Assembly: GCF_003286085.1 (NCBI RefSeq)
Contig: NW_020825706.1
Location: forward strand, 2,294,001-2,358,000
DNA length: 64,000 nt
Reading direction: 5' to 3'
Source: Drosophila persimilis
Taxonomy: Eukaryota > Arthropoda > Insecta > Diptera > Drosophilidae
Both the position numbers and the translations under genes were made by a program. Shown in pieces: positions 59,346 to 64,000 of this stretch (position 1 is the stretch's first letter; every line of letters begins with the position of its first letter). Below the pieces are notes generated by a model. It did not search any database. It saw nothing but the letters and a program-made list of their open reading frames with translations, and was not told where the DNA came from.

Positions 59346-62300
59346 AAAAACAAACCCAAAAACAATAGTAACAAACCGGCTGCCAATGCGGGCCAGCCTG
59401 CACTGATGTAGGGGCTACATCGATCTTGCAAGCAAGGTAAAAGACGCCTTCTAGCGTGTGCCTTATAAATGGTAACAAAATCTATAATTTTTATTTCTGA
59501 AATACTGAATCCGAGACTAGAAACTATATATCGAATATAATACCAAAACGAAACTAAAACTCATACAGGAAACCATTGCAAAAGCAATTTAGGATTAAAT
59601 CAGCATTTTTTATAAGGAACGACAATAAGTTAGCGTTCATTCCATTTAGACTATCTGCCAAAAACATAAACTTCCTATACAATCAAATATGTTCAAAAAT
59701 AGATTACAAATCGAATTTGATGTAATTATTTGTATGCCTAAATGTCAAAGGTTTGTCTCAATAAATATCAGACATTACAAACGCCACGAATCATCCAAGC
59801 AAAGTTTAACATATAACAGTCCGAACAAAGAGAATCCCGAGGGCCCTAATGTGAATCATCATCTAATTGGAAGATTGTAAGGAATCGCATGTTGACACCC
59901 ACACTTGAAACAACATTCGAATTGTTCAGTTGCTGGATAAATATTATATTACACCTGGCATTAGCAGTAGCAGAAGCATTAGCTGGAACTGCCACCCCCT
60001 GTGGAATTTGAAACAGTTGTTAAATTGTAATTCCGATTATGAAAAATGAAGAAAGTTGCCCTCGAAATATTATCATTTGTTTAAACGGCAGGAAATTAAC
60101 TTTTCTTCTGTCAAAAGCTGCTCTGTTCTCTAGGCCTTAGTTCGGCTTAATTATGGCCACATTTTCCATTAACTTTACTACTTTACAGTGCGGAACACAT
60201 ACACACTTGAGCGGAGGAGATACATAAGTTGTCCGTCAGCATAGGAAAACTCAAATCAAATTCAAGGTAGCTCTGAGCGCAGACACACAGAGTGGCTCCG
60301 GCTAATGCCATACGGTACGTAATTTTAAATTCTTCTCGACATTTTTTAGTGTGTCACAGTGTCAAGGTGTCTGCCAGAGCCAGAGCGCTGAAAGCTATCA
60401 CATCCCACCCCCCATCGATATGGTTTTCGGGGGTGCATCTTTGAGCAATCAACAGCTCCATTAAAGCTATCTTTCTCTCTCTGTGGAGCCCCTTTTGCCA
60501 CCTGTTATGTCTCGAGCAACAGGAGGCCATTCATAAAGAACGTTACTTTCGAGCCAAAGAGAGCAGGCGAAAGCTCTCTTTCAGGGGGGTAGCCAAGAGC
60601 ACTGAGTGGACTTTGGAGTGGCTATGCCAGGCGCATGCTCGCAGACTTCGAAGCTTTTGACATTTGAGAAAAGTTTTTGAGCGGAAGGGGGCGAGATGTG
60701 CGCCTGTGATTGCCATTTGGGGGAGTGGGTGGCATATGAGAAGGAAATTCTTGTGGTATTTTATTTTACAGATTTTGTGGTTTAATGATCTGTAAAATTA
60801 ACAACATGTGGTGTTAATTTGTTAAACATTTAAATGTACATATTTTGTGATTATTTTTTTTGGTTCACAAAAATGCGAAAAATTGGCCAGGAAATAGCAA
60901 AAACTGTTACCAAAAAATGGAACTCCTTATAGTCCTAGAAATTTATAAAGAGTTAATCTTAAGAAACTGTTCCGAACAAGAAGATTAAAGGAAACTCAAT
61001 TTAATTTATTTCAGATATATTAAATATTTTCCAATTATATTCCTGTTTATCCCAATTGGTATTTTTTAGATTTAAAAATGCGGTCTATTCTTCAGAATAT
61101 AACACAAAAATGTTACCAAATATTAAAATAATAATATTTCCAGAAATTACCAAATATTTAAGCTTAAGAAAATTCAACAATTAATAGGATTAAAAGAAAA
61201 CTCATTTTATTTTATTTCAGCAATTCAAAATATTTCGCAAAAAATCCAAGTTCTTCAAAGAGCAACCTTTTGAAATGTTCATTTAAATTCTTCGACTCTC
61301 GCTGGAAAACCACGAATTTTCTTCTGAAATATTCATAAATTGTATGGTCCGTGGATTGGAGTGCACATGTGAGCATGAATGGAACTGTGTGTTTCCCTCC
61401 CATTCACGTATAAAATGTTATTTATATGCTGATGATTTTTCGCTAGCTCCTGCGCCATTCGGATTGGGGTTTCATGTGGAATAATCCTTTTCGCTGACAT
61501 TACTCCGAACGGAAATACAACGAAACAACCCCCAGACAGTCAGGAATAATGCCAGAGGACATGGGCTCAACATCAATTGTACGATTTAAGCAATTTGCAA
61601 TTTCTGTGGGGGCCAATGGAAGGGGGCAAGCAACTTCAATGGCGTCAACGAGCCTCAATAATAATAACTTTTCATAGCGCCCCATTATCGTTAAGCGCGC
61701 CGAAAACAGTGGAAAACAAGTTATAATGATTTTTGTTTGGACTGAAAGATACCCGCTACAGAGTCTGCTTCTCTTAAACGTTTCATACCACACAAGGAGT
61801 CCAGTATGCACCCTTTTTCTTGCTCAATCTTCTTAGAAATGTTCACTCATCCCTGAGGAGCGCTTGAAGGAGCTCTTGCCATACATAACTTTGCACTGTT
61901 TGACTTACCCTTCTCTTCGAATGCACACAACACATGCCCTGACAGGCTCCAAGACTCCTTCCTGCTATGCAATCTCCCCTGCTCCTCCCCCTGCTGCCTT
62001 TGTCCTCGGTGGTCGGGTCGTATGAGTAATATGCCAATTACACATTTTGTGCATTCTCCTGTTGCTTGTTCGCCTCGATTCTTGTCTTTTATGCTCCTCT
62101 ACCTCTACCCAGCGCTGTAAAAATATTTATACTGGTGTCCTTGCGTGGCAGAGGGCAGGATGTGGTATCATTGCGTATACGAGGTGATGGCTTCAAGCGG
62201 CTTTCAGCAGGGCTAAGCTTTTGCTGAAAAGGTGAAAGTAGTAAAAATGTTTAGAGCTTCTAAAAACAGAGACAAAGACGATTGGAAATATCTAAGGAAA

Positions 62301-62516
62301 TATATCATTTTTATGGCTATGTTTTTACGAATGTAACGTTAGGGATTTGCTGGCAAAAAAAAACATTGATATGACGTGTGGATACCAAACTATTATTCAC
62401 ACCTTGATCTACATAGTCCACTGAACTTTTTCCCATTAAATATTCCCCCATATATAGGGGCCCATGGGCTCTTATAAAAACTTTGGCACACCAAAAGAAT
62501 AATTTTAGTAAGCAAC
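59346..62516. other. Non-coding stretch between aprataxin-like 2 and S28 gene D
   Basis: About 3.2 kb. No domain-bearing open frame, no repeat family recognised. AT-rich, with parallel poly-A/T stretches near 60.8-61.2 kb and a short CT run near 60470. Confidence 0.6.
62473..62480 (+). promoter_or_regulatory. TATA box of S28 gene D
   Basis: TATAAAAA 37 bp before the ATG, a strong match and consistent with a short 5' UTR. Confidence 0.55.
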
Positions 62517-64000
62517 ATGAAGTGGCTGTCTTTTGTGCTGCCAATTCTTTTATGGCTACCAAATCTTTGGGCTGTCTATAATCCTTATAGAAGAAATTTG
62601 GAGCTGCTATTCCAGGAGCCCAGTGCGGGATCTTATACCAAAAACGATGCCGTTTCGGTGGAAGAACTTTGGTTGGAACAAAAAGTTGATAATTTCGATG
62701 CTCTGAACAATCAGACCTGGAAAATGGTAAACTCTGATCATTCTAACATCTCAAAATCCATAGAAAACATGTGTTTTTATAGCGCTATCTACGCAATGGC
62801 AAATATCATAGGAATCAAGGACCCATCTTCATATTTGTGGGCGGTGAATGGAGCATTAGTCCGGGTTTTCTGAGCACAGGTCTCACCCACGACATGGCTG
62901 TGGAAAATTCGGGAATGCTGTTCTACACCGAACATCGTTACTATGGACAGAGCTTGCCCCATGGGTGGGTGTGCTTACTGATACTTACAGATAGATCATC
63001 TTTTAATGGCGTCTTTTTGTGGAATAGAAAGGAGAGCTTCCGTGTGGATAAGCTGCAGCATTTGAGTATCTATCAATCCCTGGCAGATTTGGCTCACTTC
63101 ATACGCTTTCAAAAGTCGGAGAATCCTCGAATGAAACAGTCGGAAGTCATATTAGTCGGTGGTTCATATTCGGGCAGCATGGTGGCCTGGATGACACAAT
63201 TGTATCCCGATTTGATAGCCGCCAGTTGGGCCTCAAGTGCCCCACTGCTGGCCAAAGCGGATTTTCATGGTGCGTCGCTAAAATCGAAGAGAGATTGCCT
63301 AGAGATTCTGTAATCTTTCCTTTCTTTCAGAGTACATGGAAGTGGCTAGCAATTCGATTCGCTTAAGTTATGGTCAAAATTGTACTACCAGAATACAGAA
63401 GGGTTTTCAGCACTTGACAAAGTTGTTTGAAGAAAATCAAATTCCGGAATTACTGCAAAAACTCAATGGCTGTGAGGATTATGAACCCAACGATCCCCTG
63501 GATAGAGCTGCCTTCTTCAATGGCTTGGGCAACTATTTTGCTTTGATTGTGCAGAGTTATAGGTGGGGGCAAAGGGCTATCAAAAAAGCTCTTTATTGGC
63601 TTAAATAATCTTCCCTTTTTCAGTTCATATATTCCACAACTTTGCGACACTTTAATGTCTTTGAACTCCAACGATGAAGTGGCATTTGAGGGTTTCTTAG
63701 AACTACTCTTTGCAGAAGGCAGAAGGTCGACAGATTGCCAGGACTTTGGCTATGGGGCCATGCTGCAACTATTCAGCGATCCAATTTCAGGCAGTAAGTA
63801 CCTTCAAAAGCCCCAAAACAGAAACACTCTCTAAGGTAATCGTATGACAGTTCGTGCCTGGTTCTATCAGACATGCAATGAATTTGGCTGGTACTCGACC
63901 ACAGCCACAAGCGATTCATCATCCACCTTTGGCAATCAAGTGCCTTTGTCCTACTACGAGCGTCTCTGTTTGGATGCATTCGGTCCAGAACAGACACGGG
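62517..64000 (+). CDS. S28-family serine carboxypeptidase, gene D (partial at right edge)
   Basis: Exons seen: 62517-62726, 62783-62964, 63028-63269, 63331-63562, 63624-63793, 63851 to beyond the window. Signal peptide MKWLSFVLPILLWLPNLWA. Motifs: EQKVDNFD, GPIFIFVGGEWS, TEHRYYGQS, Ser177 in GGSYSGS, WASSAPLLAK, FYQTCNEFGWYST. The Asp and His of the triad lie beyond the edge. It has an extra intron (63270-63330) after AKADFH that genes A-C lack, so it is an older branch of the family. It is separated from the other three by the Ino80 5' half and both aprataxin-like genes. Confidence 0.9.

Overview
This window looks like nuclear DNA of a fruit fly, most probably of the Drosophila obscura group (the pseudoobscura/subobscura lineage). 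Evidence: compact introns of 50-70 bp with GTRAGT donors, an Ino80 orthologue that lines up exon by exon with insect and vertebrate INO80, fly housekeeping promoter motifs (DRE), and two copies of a mini-me/DINE-1-like repeat of the SGM type that is typical of obscura-group flies. The species call is inference.

Layout: (1) 1-20,283 is almost gene-free; the only gene I can support is a 61-codon two-exon gene at 4,512-4,761. (2) 20,284-20,847 is a short intronless phospholipid-scramblase-like gene lying tail to tail with the end of Ino80. (3) 20,916-55,786 on the minus strand is Ino80, the ATPase of the INO80 chromatin remodeller: 14 coding exons, 1,671 codons, about 35 kb because of two giant introns. 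(4) The 13-kb intron 22,781-35,743 holds three single-exon THEG-repeat-like genes, two CGATA-rich clusters, a 30-bp tandem repeat and one mini-me/DINE-1 copy. (5) The 12.7-kb intron 38,849-51,572 splits the helicase C-terminal domain of Ino80 and holds three secreted serine carboxypeptidase genes (family S28) on the opposite strand, a longer mini-me/DINE-1 copy, and an intronless YebC/TACO1-like gene on the same strand as Ino80. (6) 55,787-56,020 is a short divergent promoter between Ino80 and a minimal aprataxin-like gene. (7) A second aprataxin-like gene at 58,073-59,345 has Asn in place of the catalytic His. A broken PIF/Harbinger transposon sits between the two. (8) 59,346-62,516 is non-coding, and a fourth S28 gene starts at 62,517 and runs off the right edge.

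How the parts may work together: Ino80 and aprataxin are both genome-maintenance genes sharing a promoter region. The nested genes look like independent tissue-specific units housed in the introns of a housekeeping gene: S28 peptidases (signal peptides, GATA sites, probably gut) and THEG-like genes (the family is testis-linked). Most exon boundaries were derived by hand from splice sites and reading-frame continuity; no alignment or expression data were available.
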